A stretch of 64,000 bases of DNA from the NCBI RefSeq assembly GCF_026340565.1, contig NZ_JAPEPB010000001.1, positions 434,001 through 498,000 of the forward strand, written 5' to 3'. Positions 28,790 to 37,907 of the stretch are shown in pieces. This DNA is from Kitasatospora sp. NBC_01287. GTDB taxonomy: Bacteria > Actinomycetota > Actinomycetes > Streptomycetales > Streptomycetaceae. The notes under the pieces are model-generated. The model saw only the letters and a program-made list of their open reading frames with translations, was not told the origin of the DNA and did no database searches. Each line of letters starts with the position of its first letter. The stretch's first letter is position 1. The position numbers and the translations under genes are program-made.

Positions 28790-28844
28790 CGGGTTCCTCA
28801 GCCGCCGGCGCTCGTCAAGTGCCTTATGACCGCCATCGGGTTCC
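28438..28844. other. Intergenic region made up of tandem duplications
   Basis: Apart from the upstream region of the SUKH gene, the whole stretch is copies of the 222-bp and 47-bp duplications. No independent gene. Confidence 0.75.
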
Positions 28845-28883
28845 TCAGCCGCCGGCGCTCGTCAAGTGCCTTATGACCGCCAT
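28789..28883. repeat. Perfect 47-bp tandem duplication (2 copies)
   Basis: The sequence beginning CGGGTTCCTCAGCCGCCGGC at 28790 repeats at 28837. It duplicates the last codons and stop (MAVIRHLTSAGG*) of the next minus-strand gene. Its left end meets the right end of the 222-bp duplication. Confidence 0.9.
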
Positions 28884-29519
28884 GAGTTCGTCGGGCAGCG
28901 AGATGCTCATGATCCGAGTCTGCCGGTCGAAGACCGTGATCGATGTCAGGGTGCCGGCACGCCACCAGAACACCCGGGGCGAGAGGCGTCCGGGGCCGTC
29001 CTCGTAGGCGCCCTGCCCGAACTGGGCCAGGGCGTTGACGGCCTCGACCACGTGCCGGTCGGTGAGCGGGTAGTACACGAGATTGTGCCGGTTCGGGACG
29101 ACGAGCAGCACACCATCGGCCGGAAGCTCGGGGCCGCCGGCAGCCCGCACCGCCTCGTCGAAGACGAGCACCTTGCTGGCCGCGAACACCGACTCCGGGT
29201 GGCCGAGGATGTGAAGGACCGCGCCACCGGGGAGATCGAGGAAGTCGTAGTTGACCGGCGCGCTGAGCAGGTTGGCACGCGCGGCCGCCATGAGGGTGTC
29301 CCACGCGACCAGGGACACGTCGCGGTCGTCGAGGACGCGGACGTTGTCCGGAGTGTCGAGGACCACGCCCATCAGGAGGTCCGTGGCCAGCGGGTGCAGG
29401 TAGCTGAACTGCCCTCGTGCATCCGCTGGTATCGATTCCTCGGCGACCAGCCGCAGGTACACGTTGCGCAGGGGGTCCGAGGCGCTGCTGCGGCTGGTGT
29501 GGGCTGACAGGTCGGTCAT
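28845..29519 (-). CDS. Hypothetical protein, possibly DUF1444-like
   Basis: 224 residues from ATG 29519 with AAGGAG upstream. Alpha/beta pattern: LRNVYLRLVAEESIP, WDTLMAAARANLL, FAASKVLVFDEAVRAAG, GVLLVVPNRHNLVYYPLTD. The order resembles the DUF1444/YtpQ fold, but I cannot confirm it. A second copy of its last 12 codons and stop follows downstream because of the 47-bp duplication, so its own 3' end lies in the upstream copy. Could pair with the SUKH gene as an immunity-type locus. Confidence 0.68.
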   Translation of the reverse strand: MTDLSAHTSRSSASDPLRNVYLRLVAEESIPADARGQFSYLHPLATDLLMGVVLDTPDNVRVLDDRDVSLVAWDTLMAAARANLLSAPVNYDFLDLPGGAVLHILGHPESVFAASKVLVFDEAVRAAGGPELPADGVLLVVPNRHNLVYYPLTDRHVVEAVNALAQFGQGAYEDGPGRLSPRVFWWRAGTLTSITVFDRQTRIMSISLPDELMAVIRHLTSAGG

Positions 29520-29776
29520 GCGCGGCTCCTTGGGTGCGTGCGGCCGCGGCAAAGTGCCGGGCTCGTATGGCGGGTTGGCCCGTTCGCGACTCACAGGTAG
29601 TCAACCCACGAACAATCAGATCACACGGTCCCGCGCCGCCCGCACCAACCCTCCGGCAGCCGACGGCTCCGGCAGCCCCCAGCCCACGGGCAGCCGTCAC
29701 CGCCGGGAACCGCGGCCGGAGGGGACGGCGTCCACTCCTGGGCGACACACGAGATCGTTAGTGGGCGCGAAGGAGT

Positions 29777-29944
29777 TTGGACGCGCCGAACTGGCGCTGG
29801 CTCGGCCTCAACCACTGCAACGCCGCCCTGACGGTCATCCGGTTCGCCCCCGGCCGTCCCGCCTGCGTCCTCTTCTACAACGACATGCGGCATCTGCCCA
29901 CCGAGCTGCGCCGGACCGGCTTCCCGCCCGAGTCGCACATCTGA
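29777..29944 (+). pseudogene. C-terminal remnant of a histidine phosphatase-like gene
   Basis: The frame reads WRWLGLNHCNAALTVIRFAP, then VLFYNDMRHLP to a TGA, as in the end of phosphoglycerate-mutase-like proteins, but a stop lies just upstream (29759-29761) and no ATG or GTG precedes it. The RHG catalytic N-terminal half is missing. Likely a 5'-truncated relic. Confidence 0.55.
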
Positions 29945-29987
29945 GCAGCTCAATCGTGGAATGACCAGCGGTGCGGCGGGGCACGCG

Positions 29988-30194
29988 TCAGCGTCCGGTT
30001 CGGCGAACCCTGCGGGCGGCGCCGGCCAGGCCGGTAGCGGTGATCGCGCCCAGGACGGCGATGGCGATCAACATCCCGGGGACCGCGCCCCAGGGGGCTT
30101 CTCCGGTGGCGGCCAGCAGCGCGTACAGGCCGACCGCCAACAGGAGGGGGAGGCCGGCGAAGAGGGTGGTGCGCAGGTGGGCGGCAGTGCTCAT
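29988..30194 (-). CDS. Small two-helix membrane protein
   Basis: 68 residues from ATG 30194, with AAGGAG nine bases upstream. Two hydrophobic helices (LFAGLPLLLAVGLYALLAAT and GMLIAIAVLGAITATGL) and a basic end RRVRRTGR, so both termini likely cytosolic. Shares orientation with the MerR gene, 116 bp upstream of it; may be its target or co-transcribed. Function unknown. Confidence 0.72.
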   Translation of the reverse strand: MSTAAHLRTTLFAGLPLLLAVGLYALLAATGEAPWGAVPGMLIAIAVLGAITATGLAGAARRVRRTGR

Positions 30195-30310
30195 GGTGCT
30201 GCTCCTTCGGTCGCAGTGAGGTGCGGTGGGGTGAGTGGGGGTGAGTGGGGGTGAGGTGGGGGCAGGGTGGAGATGGAGGTGGAGGTGGAGGTGGCCGAGC
30301 GGACCGGCCG

Positions 30311-31078
30311 TCAGGCGGTGCGGCCGCGTGCGTGCTCCAGGTAGGAGCCGAGGTCGTGCCAGGCGTCGGCCGGTGCCCCGGGGTCGCCGGACAGTGCGGC
30401 GGGGTCCTCGTGCCAGGCGGCCCGCACGCCGGCCGAGATGTCGCTGTCGCCGCCGGTGAAGAGCACGCCCAGTTCGTCCATCCGGGCCACCAGCTTTCGG
30501 ACCTGCGGGTCGGTGGGCGGCGTGCCTGCCACCCGCAGCCGCTCGGCCCGGCGGTAGAGCTCCGGCCACTCGACCTCCAGCAGGTAGTGCATGGCCGGTC
30601 CCAGAGCGGCCGCGCGCTTCCGCAGGACCTGCAGCTGGTCGCCGTCCAGGTGGCGGCGCAGCACGGTCTCGCTCTGCGGATCGACGGCGCTGAGGGCCGC
30701 GAGCGCGGCGAACAGATCGCCGCTGGAAGGCATTCGACCGCAGGTCAGCTCCGAGCTGAGCCGATGCAGCCGCTCGCGCAACTGGTCGAGTCCGGCGATG
30801 GTGGCCTCCACCCCCGCCAGGTGGTCCTGGACCAGCCGTACCGGGTCGACTCCGCTGTCCAGGCAGGTCGCGATCGTCTCCAACCCCAGGCCCAGGCTGC
30901 GCAGGGCGAGGATCTGGTAGAGCCGGGCGACGTCCTGCTCACTGTAGGAGCGGTGCCCGCCGGCGGTCCGCTCCGAGGGCGTGAGCAGGGCGATGGTGTC
31001 CCAGTGGTGCAGCGTACGGACGGTCAGCCCGCTCGCCTGCGCGAGTGGGCCCACCTTCCAGGTGGTGGAGGAAGTCAT
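30311..31078 (-). CDS. MerR-family transcriptional regulator
   Basis: 255 residues from ATG 31078; the frame continues upstream as shadow of the next gene. Winged-helix MerR domain: VGPLAQASGLTVRTLHHW (9-26), TAGGHRSYSEQDVARLYQI (38-56). Linker coiled coil ~85-112, then a ~140-residue C-terminal effector domain without the copper/mercury cysteines, TipAS-like in length. The 8-3-8 palindrome at 31093-31111 lies in its promoter with a 19-bp spacer, indicating autoregulation. Confidence 0.88.
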   Translation of the reverse strand: MTSSTTWKVGPLAQASGLTVRTLHHWDTIALLTPSERTAGGHRSYSEQDVARLYQILALRSLGLGLETIATCLDSGVDPVRLVQDHLAGVEATIAGLDQLRERLHRLSSELTCGRMPSSGDLFAALAALSAVDPQSETVLRRHLDGDQLQVLRKRAAALGPAMHYLLEVEWPELYRRAERLRVAGTPPTDPQVRKLVARMDELGVLFTGGDSDISAGVRAAWHEDPAALSGDPGAPADAWHDLGSYLEHARGRTA

Positions 31079-31092
31079 GCCACTACTGTGCG

Positions 31093-31111
31093 ACCTCACG
31101 TCGCGTGAGGT
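31093..31111. promoter_or_regulatory. MerR operator palindrome
   Basis: ACCTCACG-TCG-CGTGAGGT is a perfect 8-bp inverted repeat. On the minus strand it sits between TTGCAC and CACAGT hexamers separated by 19 bp, the over-long spacer characteristic of MerR-activated promoters. It precedes the MerR start by 15 bp. Confidence 0.82.
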
Positions 31112-31188
31112 GCAAGCCCCCGAGCGCGGGAGGCGGGAGGCGGGTGGCGGGTGGCGGGTGGCGGGAGCCGGGAGCCGCGAGCAACCGC

Positions 31189-32751
31189 TCAGTCGAAGTG
31201 GACGAGGGCTGGCCAGATTTGGGACCAGGTGCCGCGTGGCCGGCTGCAGACGTAGATCGCGGCGTGATGCTCCACCTCCTCGTCGTGCACCCCGTTCATC
31301 CGGATCGGGGCGACTTCGGTGACCTCGGCCCACGCCAGGCGCAGCTGGTCGGGGCGGAACTCGCCCACGCACAGGGCGACGTCCGGGCGTCCGGGTGGCG
31401 GACCCCAGAGGGCGTAGGTGTTCTGCGCGGTGAGCACCGGCTGCCGCAGGCCCTGTGCCGGGCCGAGGATCGTCAGTGCGCCCGCCTCGCCGTAGTTGCT
31501 GGTGAAGACCGGGGTTCCGGGTGGCAGCGCGGCGGCGGCCTGCCGCACCTGCTCGACGAACCCGGGCCATCCGTAGGTCTCGACCACCGTCGGGTTCAGC
31601 ACCGCCACGGCGTTGGCCGCGCTCACCGGCAGCACCGGCAGCCCGGTCAGCACCGCGGCCAGTGCGGAAACTCCGATCAGCGGCACTGCGGTACGGCCCC
31701 ATCCCCTCCCCCGGCCCCGACCCCGACTCCGGCTCCACTGTGTCGACTCCAACCGCACCGCCCCCGCCGCGAAGAGCCCGACCACCACCGGGCCCGGGTA
31801 GTACGCCTTCCCCCCGCTCGCGGTGAACACCACCACCGCCACCACCGCGACCACCAGCACCCACCGGTGCGCGCGGCCGGCCGGGGACGCCAGCCAGCGG
31901 GCACCGAGCACCCAGAGCACCAGCAGCGGCGGACCGGCCAGCACCACGAGCAGCGGCAGCTGTTCCAGGGAGCCGAGTTGGCCGCCCTGTTCGGCAGAGA
32001 GCGCGCGGGCCATCCGCAGGTTCGGCCAGCCGTGCGCGGCGTCCCAGATCACGTTCGGCGCGGCCAGTGCGAGCGTCACGACCCCGGCGAGCCACGGTCC
32101 GGCGGTTCGCAGCGCCTCGCGCCGCAGCAGCGCCAGACCGACCACTATGCCGAGCAGCAGTACGGCCGGTGTGTCCTTGTTCTCCAGGCCGATGCCCGCA
32201 GTCGCCCCGGCGGCCAGCCAGGACCCCGTGGTTCGCAGCCGCAGGGCGCGGGCGACCAGGACCAGCACGGCCACCCAGACCACCTGGTCCAGCACCGTCG
32301 TGCCGAACAGCAGCGACGCGGCCACGAACAGCGGGCAGGCGGCGACCGCGGCCGCGGTGACGGTCTGCGCGCGGCGGCCACCGCCGAACTCGGCCGCCAG
32401 CATGGGCGCGAGCAGCACACAGCCGACCTGCGCGGCCACCGCCAGCACCCGCAGCGGCAGCACGCCGCCGGGTAGCGCCGTGGCGAGCCGGGCGAGCAGC
32501 GGAGCCAGCGGCGGCTGGTCGGCGTAGCCCCAGGCCAGGTGGCGGCCGCAGATCACATAGTAGAACTCGTCACGGTGCCAGCCGTAGCGCGTGGCGACCG
32601 CCAGGTGCACGGCCGCCACGGCCGCGGCGACCAGCCACACCGGGCGCCACGCCATCCGCCCACGGCCGGGCGCCGAAGGGGTGGCGGATAAGGCCGATGC
32701 GGATTCGGACAAGGCTGATGCGGACAAGGCGGATTCAGCGGTGTCAGTCAT
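31189..32751 (-). CDS. ArnT/PMT-like membrane glycosyltransferase (GT39-type)
   Basis: 520 residues. N-terminal Ser/Ala-rich segment, then about ten transmembrane helices. First-loop motif WHRDEFYY (~58-65) matches the conserved Asp/Glu of GT-C enzymes that transfer sugars from polyprenyl-phosphate carriers. Further motifs GYADQPPLAPLLARLA and ENKDTPAVLL. The C-terminal ~150 residues are extracytoplasmic. Overlaps the upstream TetR gene's stop by 8 bp, so translation is coupled. Sugar and acceptor unknown. Confidence 0.85.
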   Translation of the reverse strand: MTDTAESALSASALSESASALSATPSAPGRGRMAWRPVWLVAAAVAAVHLAVATRYGWHRDEFYYVICGRHLAWGYADQPPLAPLLARLATALPGGVLPLRVLAVAAQVGCVLLAPMLAAEFGGGRRAQTVTAAAVAACPLFVAASLLFGTTVLDQVVWVAVLVLVARALRLRTTGSWLAAGATAGIGLENKDTPAVLLLGIVVGLALLRREALRTAGPWLAGVVTLALAAPNVIWDAAHGWPNLRMARALSAEQGGQLGSLEQLPLLVVLAGPPLLVLWVLGARWLASPAGRAHRWVLVVAVVAVVVFTASGGKAYYPGPVVVGLFAAGAVRLESTQWSRSRGRGRGRGWGRTAVPLIGVSALAAVLTGLPVLPVSAANAVAVLNPTVVETYGWPGFVEQVRQAAAALPPGTPVFTSNYGEAGALTILGPAQGLRQPVLTAQNTYALWGPPPGRPDVALCVGEFRPDQLRLAWAEVTEVAPIRMNGVHDEEVEHHAAIYVCSRPRGTWSQIWPALVHFD

Positions 32752-33532
32752 GGCTTTCCTCTGCGATTGGGAAGGCGGCGACCAGCAGGTGGCGCACGGT
32801 GCGGCGGCAGTCGTCGTCGGTCAGCATCCGCGAGTCCGGGTCGCCGTGGCGGTGCATGGCGAACCAGGCGACGGTCTCGACGATGAACCGGGCGGCGACC
32901 GGCACATCGGGTACCGGGCGCAGCAGGCCTGCCGCGATCCGGGCGGCCAGGTAGGTGCCGACCTGTTCGACCATCGCGCGCCGCCGCTGCACGAAGTACC
33001 ACTGGGCCAGCTCGGGCAGGTGCTCGGCACACCTCTCCACCAGTTGCAGCGCCAACCGGTTCCGCTCGACGAACGCGTACAACTCGTCCACCACGGAGCC
33101 CAGTTCCGCAGCCGGCGACAGTTCGGACGAGCCGGACGGACCGGACGAGCCGGACGGACCGGACGAGCCGGACGGACCGGACGAGCCGGACGGACCGGAC
33201 GAGCCGGACGGACCGGACGAGGCCCTGGCCAGCACGGGCAGCGCGGTCTCGTCGCCCGCCCAGGACTCGACCACCGCGATGACCGCTTCCGCGGTCGGGG
33301 TCGGCACCGGCACGGCCAGCCCGGGCACCGCGTCCGGCCGCAGCACCCGCACCAGCGCCAGGTGGAGCAGGGCCTGCTTGCTCTTCACGTAGGTGTAGAC
33401 CGCGCCGTGGCTGAGCCCGAGCTCGGCCGCGACGTCGGAGATGCCCGCGGGATGGAAACCCCGTGCCAGGAACACTCGCACCGCCGCGTCGGCGATCTCT
33501 TCCAGTGGCCGTATCGGCATCCGTCCGCGCAT
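32744..33532 (-). CDS. TetR-family regulator
   Basis: 262 residues, ATG 33532. HTH region EIADAAVRVFLARGFHPAG, LGLSHGAVYTYVKSKQAL (~14-58). The ligand domain is interrupted by a low-complexity insert of 5 to 6 copies of GPSGSS (~118-150), encoded by an 18-bp repeat at ~33123-33220; unusual in a TetR. Directly upstream of the GT39-like gene, which it probably controls together with itself through the palindrome 33548-33562. Confidence 0.87.
   Translation of the reverse strand: MRGRMPIRPLEEIADAAVRVFLARGFHPAGISDVAAELGLSHGAVYTYVKSKQALLHLALVRVLRPDAVPGLAVPVPTPTAEAVIAVVESWAGDETALPVLARASSGPSGSSGPSGSSGPSGSSGPSGSSGPSGSSELSPAAELGSVVDELYAFVERNRLALQLVERCAEHLPELAQWYFVQRRRAMVEQVGTYLAARIAAGLLRPVPDVPVAARFIVETVAWFAMHRHGDPDSRMLTDDDCRRTVRHLLVAAFPIAEESHD
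33123..33222. repeat. 18-bp coding tandem repeat in tetR
   Basis: About 5.5 copies of GACGAGCCGGACGGACCG inside the TetR gene, coding a GPSGSS linker. Length likely varies between strains by slippage. Confidence 0.8.
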
Positions 33533-33547
33533 GGGTCGACCATAGAC

Positions 33548-33562
33548 TGACTGAGTCAGTCA
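33548..33562. promoter_or_regulatory. TetR operator palindrome
   Basis: TGACTGA-G-TCAGTCA, perfect 7-bp arms, 16 bp upstream of the tetR start, in the gap to the divergent DUF2785 gene. It could serve both promoters. Similar core (TGACT/AGTCA) appears in the 12326-12344 site. Confidence 0.8.
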
Positions 33563-33662
33563 CTCAAGTCCGAGGACGCACGAGCCGCACGGCGGCAACG
33601 CCCCGCAACCACCCCGCCAACCCCCCGAAGGAGCTCCGGACCAGGTCACTAGGCTGCACGTC

Positions 33663-34496
33663 ATGACGACCTGGCAGACCCTCCTCGCCGACCCGATTGA
33701 CCCGATTGACCCGATTGGCCCAGCCGACCCGAGCGACCCGGCCGCCCCGGCCTTCCGCCCGACGCCCGAGCTGGTCGCCGAGGTCAGCGCCGCACTGCGC
33801 TCGCCCGACCCCGTCGTGCGGGACGACCAGGCCTTCGTGCTGCTGGCCCGCTGGATCCCGGACCTGCCGACGGCGATCCGGCACTCCCTCGGCACCGAGA
33901 TGGCGGCCAGGTTCACCGACCCCGAGATCCAGAGCCGGACCTTCGCGCCCCTGGTCCTGGCCGCGCTGGTGCGGCACGGTGCGTACGACCCGGCATGGCT
34001 GGCGGCGTTCGCGCGCTGGTACCCGGCGGAGACGGATCTGCGCGGCTACGACCCGGAGTTGGGCTGGCTGCACGCGGCCGCGCACGGCGCGGACCTGCTC
34101 GGTGCGCTGGGCCGCTGCCCGCAGGCGGATCCGGTCCCGCTGCTGGAGCTGGCCGTGGCCCGCCTGCTCGCGCCGACCGAGCACCTCTTCGACGCGATGG
34201 AGGACGACCGGCTCGGCCTCGCGATCGCCCTGACCCTGACCAGAGCGGAACTGACAGAGCGTCAGGCAGTTGACTGGCTGCGGCCGATCACCGCCGAGTT
34301 CCGGTCCGGGCAACCCGGTCCGATGCCCGCGCACGCGTCCAACACCATGCGGACGCTGCGCGTGGTCCACCTGCTCGCCAGCCGTGGGGTGCGCCCGCAC
34401 CCGTACACCGGCGACGCGGTGGAGCTGCCGCACGCGGCGGCGGTGCGCGAAGCGGTGGCCGCGGTGCTCGCCATCGCCGCGCCGTACGCCGGGTAG
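33663..34496 (+). CDS. DUF2785 domain protein
   Basis: 277 residues. N-terminal DPIDPIDPI repeat, then the conserved pattern RDDQAFVLLARWI (~53-65), RTFAPLVLAALVRHG (~91) and LGWLHAAAHGADLLGA (~133-148) typical of DUF2785. Helical repeat protein of unknown function. Divergent from tetR with the shared palindrome between them. Confidence 0.85.
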   Translation: MTTWQTLLADPIDPIDPIGPADPSDPAAPAFRPTPELVAEVSAALRSPDPVVRDDQAFVLLARWIPDLPTAIRHSLGTEMAARFTDPEIQSRTFAPLVLAALVRHGAYDPAWLAAFARWYPAETDLRGYDPELGWLHAAAHGADLLGALGRCPQADPVPLLELAVARLLAPTEHLFDAMEDDRLGLAIALTLTRAELTERQAVDWLRPITAEFRSGQPGPMPAHASNTMRTLRVVHLLASRGVRPHPYTGDAVELPHAAAVREAVAAVLAIAAPYAG

Positions 34497-34556
34497 GCCC
34501 TCGGCGGGCGGTCAGGAACAGCCGGCAGGGCGGGCGGGGTCACCCCACCCCGGGGT

Positions 34557-37500
34557 TCAGCGGGCCTCCCGCTCCCGGCGGGCAGCGGCCGCCTCCTCGG
34601 CCCGGCCCAGCACCTCCAGCACCGCGGCGTGCACGGTCAGGAAGTCGGGCAGGCCGGGGAACACCTGGTGCTCGCCCGACTCCTCGGGCGCCAGCAGCCG
34701 GGAGGCGCGGACCGCCTCGCCACTCGCCCCCAGCGCCTCGGCGAGCTCCACCCCCGCCAGCACCCGCACCAGCGCGAAGGCCTTCAACCCGTGGGCGCAG
34801 TCGGCCAGGTGGGCCTGCCGGTCCGTCCGGGCGAGCCGCGCGAGCGCCGCCACGCCCTGCCGCGTCGCGAGCAGCGCCTGGTCCACCCGGCCCGCCTGCG
34901 AGAGCCGCAAGCCCAGCAGGACCGCTCCCCGGGCGAGTTCGGCCCGGTGGGGCACCGGGTCGTCACGGGCGGCCGTGCGGAGCGCGTCGAGGGCGAGGGT
35001 GGTCAACCGCAGCGCCTCCGGGGCCCGCCCGACCTCGACCAGGTGCAGGCCGTACAGCGCCACGGAGCGCAGCAGCATGGGGAGTTCGGCCGCCGCTCCG
35101 GCCGCCGCGGCGGCGCCGCGTACCGCCACCTCCTCGGCCAGCCGCGCGAAGGACTCGTCCTGGCGACCGGCGCGGGCGAGCAGGATGCCGACGGTGCGCA
35201 GGGTCTGCGCCAGCCGGGGCCGGTGCGCGGCGGGGTCCGCCTGGGCCAGGCGGCGGCGCACGGTCACCTCCTCCTCGACCGCCGCCAGGGCTTCCCTGTG
35301 CTGTCCGAGTCGGCCGTGCCAGTGACCGAGGATGAAGAGCGCGGTGGCGAAGTCGGGGAGGTGGGCGGGATTGCCGCCGGCCAGGGGGCGGAAGAGGTCG
35401 ACCGCCCGTTGCGCGTGGGTGAGCCCGTCGGGCGAGCCGTCGCCCCCGTCGCCCCCGTCATCGCCGCCGCTCTGCGAGAGGCGGATGCTGAGGTTGGTCA
35501 GCGACTTGGCCAGCCCCGGCAGGTGGAGCACCGGATCGGACCCGGCCAACCGCTCCCGGGCCGCCAGTGCCTCCCGCGTCGCCGCCAGGGCCTCCTGCCG
35601 CTGCTCCCGTCGGGCGAGGAGATTGCCGAGGTTGTCCCAGGCCATCGCCAGCCGGGGCAGATGGGCGGTGGGGTTGACCTCGACCAGCCGCCGCTGGAGG
35701 GTGACCGCTTCCTCGCAGGCGGCGAGCGCCTCGTCGAGCCGGTTCGCGTTGGTGAGGCGCAGGCCGTGGTTGATCAGGGTCATCGCCAGGTCCGGCAGGT
35801 GCCGGTCCGGGTCGGTCTCCACCAGTCGGCGGCCGAGTTCGACAGCCTCTGCGGCGACGTCCAGGCCCTCCTCCCAACCGCCGGACTCCGAAAGGTTGTT
35901 GCTCAGATTGGTCAGAGCCGTGGCCAGCTCCGGCAGATACCGATCGGGTTCGCTCGCCAGCAACCGCCGGTAGACGTCGACCACTTCCCTCCCTGGCACC
36001 ACCGCCTCCCCGGCCCGGCCGAGCCGGAGCAGCAGGGTGCCCTGGTTGTTCAGCGCCCTGGCGAGGTCGGGCAGCTGTGCGGCGGGATCGGCCTCGGCGA
36101 GCCGCCGGTACAGATCGACGGCCTCCCGCGCGGGCGCCCACGCCTCCTCGTAGCGGCCCGCCTCGATCGCGGCGGCGGCCAGGGTGTTGACCGCCGTCGC
36201 GAGGTCCGCCAGATGTCCGGGATCGGCCGCGGCGACCTCCCGGTACAGGTCGACGGCCTCCCGCGCCGGTGCCAGGGCCTCGGCGAGCAGGCCCGCGTTG
36301 CCGTACCGCCAGGCGAGATTGCGCAGCAGCTGGGCCCGCTCCTCGGGGGCGAGCGCTCCGGCGGCGAGCCGATGACGGGTCAGCCGCCTGGTCAGCACCG
36401 CCGCGGCGAGGTCGAGGTCGACATGGCGCCGCTTCGGCAGGTGCGGCGCGATCCGCTCCAGGACAGCGCTCGGCAACTCCGCCAGCTCGCACAGGCGCAG
36501 CAGCGCGGCGCCCCCGGCGGCGGGGGCCAGGGCGGGCCGGCGCAACAGCATCGGCACCAGTTGGGCGGGCACGAGGTGCGGCCAGCGGTGGGCGGCCTCG
36601 ATCACCACGGTGAGCACCTGGCGGGTCCAGGCGAGCGGCTCGCCGTCGACGGGATGTTCGAGCAGCAGCGCCGGAGCCACCGCGGCCCAGGAGTCGGTCG
36701 CGTGGTAGTTGGTCGTCTCCTCGCGGCCGGGCAGGGTGAGGGCGAGGAAGTCCTCGGCCAGACGGTCGGGCGCCAGGGCCTCGAAGACCAGGCCCTCGTC
36801 CTGCGGCGGGTAGCACCGGGCGTGGTCGGCCACCACCTGGGCGGCCCCGGCGGCGTCCGCCACGGCGGCGCGGCTCAGCGCCGTGACCGCCTCGGCGGGC
36901 GGCAGCGGCCGGGTGAGGGTGGCGAGGTAGACCGCGCGGCGCAGCACCGCCTCGCCGGTGCGCAGCGGACCGCGACCCCCGTCGTGGAAGGACCGCCAGT
37001 GGTCGTGCTCGCGATCCAGCAGGTACGAGGAGAGCGCGGCCAGATCCCGGCCGGACGGCGGCGCCACGCCCCGGCGCGCGGCGTCCACATCGACCAGCGC
37101 CTTCATGTGCACGGCCAGGGTCAGGGCGAACTGGGGATCGTCGAGTTCCTCGGGGACGCCCAACTCGGCGGGCTCCGCGAGGTCCAGGGCGGCACCGAAG
37201 CTGTCGCGGGCCGAGGTGTAGATGCCGCCGCGCACCCGGGGGTCGTCCGGCAGCGCCGCCAGCGGCAGGGCTCCGGTCTCGAAGACGTCCAGCTTGACGA
37301 GTTGATGCTCCAACCGCTGCCACCACTCCCCCGCCGGGCGGGCCAGCAGCAGGATCCGCAATCGGTCGCGGGCCGCGTCCCGGTGCTGACCCACCAGGGT
37401 GATCAGGTCCGCCAGCGGCCAGCGCTCCGCGTAGTCGACCACCAGCACCAGGCCGGGTTGACGCACCGTCAGACTCTCGTCGCCTCCGCCGGCGGAGGCG

Positions 37501-37907
37501 ACCTCGCTGCGGTGGCGCGCCTGTGCCACTGTCCAGCCCGCTCGCGCCGAGCGCGCGGCGAACTCGGCGGCCAGCCGGGTCTTGCCGCGCCCGCCCTCGC
37601 CGTGCAGCAGGCGCACCGACAGGCCCGGCGGCGCGCCGTCCCGCCAACCCGCCAGCGACTCCAGCTCCGGGCGCGGGAAGAACGGGACGACCTGGTGACG
37701 GGCCGTCAGAAGGCGGCTGGGAACGCGGGCCAGGCCGGGGGCGGGCGCGGCCGGGCGGGCGAGCGGGTACGGCTCCACGCGGTAGGGCGGCGTGCCACGG
37801 TAGATGTAGTTGTACTGGTCGCCGTTCTGGACCGCGTTCGCCCGACCGCCGAGTGCGGTGACGTTCTGCGTGAGGACGGTGCCGTTCGGCAGGGCGCTCT
37901 CGCTCAC
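34557..37907 (-). CDS. NLR-like STAND ATPase with TPR repeats and N-terminal amyloid-motif-like tag
   Basis: 1116 residues, GTG start overlapping the upstream stop (GTGA). Residues 12-34 hold the tag TQNVTALGGRANAVQNGDQY, then a linker and a P-loop domain: Walker A GEGGRGKT (103-110), Walker B LVLVVDYAE (153-161), sensor-like ILLLARP (185-191). The C-terminal half (~525-1100) is about ten TPR-like repeats of ~48 residues (EALAPAREAVDLYREVAAADP, for example). This is the receptor layout of bacterial NLR-like proteins: ligand binding by TPRs, ATP-driven oligomerisation, signal output through the tag to the partner gene 37904-38368. Confidence 0.85.
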   Translation of the reverse strand: MSESALPNGTVLTQNVTALGGRANAVQNGDQYNYIYRGTPPYRVEPYPLARPAAPAPGLARVPSRLLTARHQVVPFFPRPELESLAGWRDGAPPGLSVRLLHGEGGRGKTRLAAEFAARSARAGWTVAQARHRSEVASAGGGDESLTVRQPGLVLVVDYAERWPLADLITLVGQHRDAARDRLRILLLARPAGEWWQRLEHQLVKLDVFETGALPLAALPDDPRVRGGIYTSARDSFGAALDLAEPAELGVPEELDDPQFALTLAVHMKALVDVDAARRGVAPPSGRDLAALSSYLLDREHDHWRSFHDGGRGPLRTGEAVLRRAVYLATLTRPLPPAEAVTALSRAAVADAAGAAQVVADHARCYPPQDEGLVFEALAPDRLAEDFLALTLPGREETTNYHATDSWAAVAPALLLEHPVDGEPLAWTRQVLTVVIEAAHRWPHLVPAQLVPMLLRRPALAPAAGGAALLRLCELAELPSAVLERIAPHLPKRRHVDLDLAAAVLTRRLTRHRLAAGALAPEERAQLLRNLAWRYGNAGLLAEALAPAREAVDLYREVAAADPGHLADLATAVNTLAAAAIEAGRYEEAWAPAREAVDLYRRLAEADPAAQLPDLARALNNQGTLLLRLGRAGEAVVPGREVVDVYRRLLASEPDRYLPELATALTNLSNNLSESGGWEEGLDVAAEAVELGRRLVETDPDRHLPDLAMTLINHGLRLTNANRLDEALAACEEAVTLQRRLVEVNPTAHLPRLAMAWDNLGNLLARREQRQEALAATREALAARERLAGSDPVLHLPGLAKSLTNLSIRLSQSGGDDGGDGGDGSPDGLTHAQRAVDLFRPLAGGNPAHLPDFATALFILGHWHGRLGQHREALAAVEEEVTVRRRLAQADPAAHRPRLAQTLRTVGILLARAGRQDESFARLAEEVAVRGAAAAAGAAAELPMLLRSVALYGLHLVEVGRAPEALRLTTLALDALRTAARDDPVPHRAELARGAVLLGLRLSQAGRVDQALLATRQGVAALARLARTDRQAHLADCAHGLKAFALVRVLAGVELAEALGASGEAVRASRLLAPEESGEHQVFPGLPDFLTVHAAVLEVLGRAEEAAAARREREAR

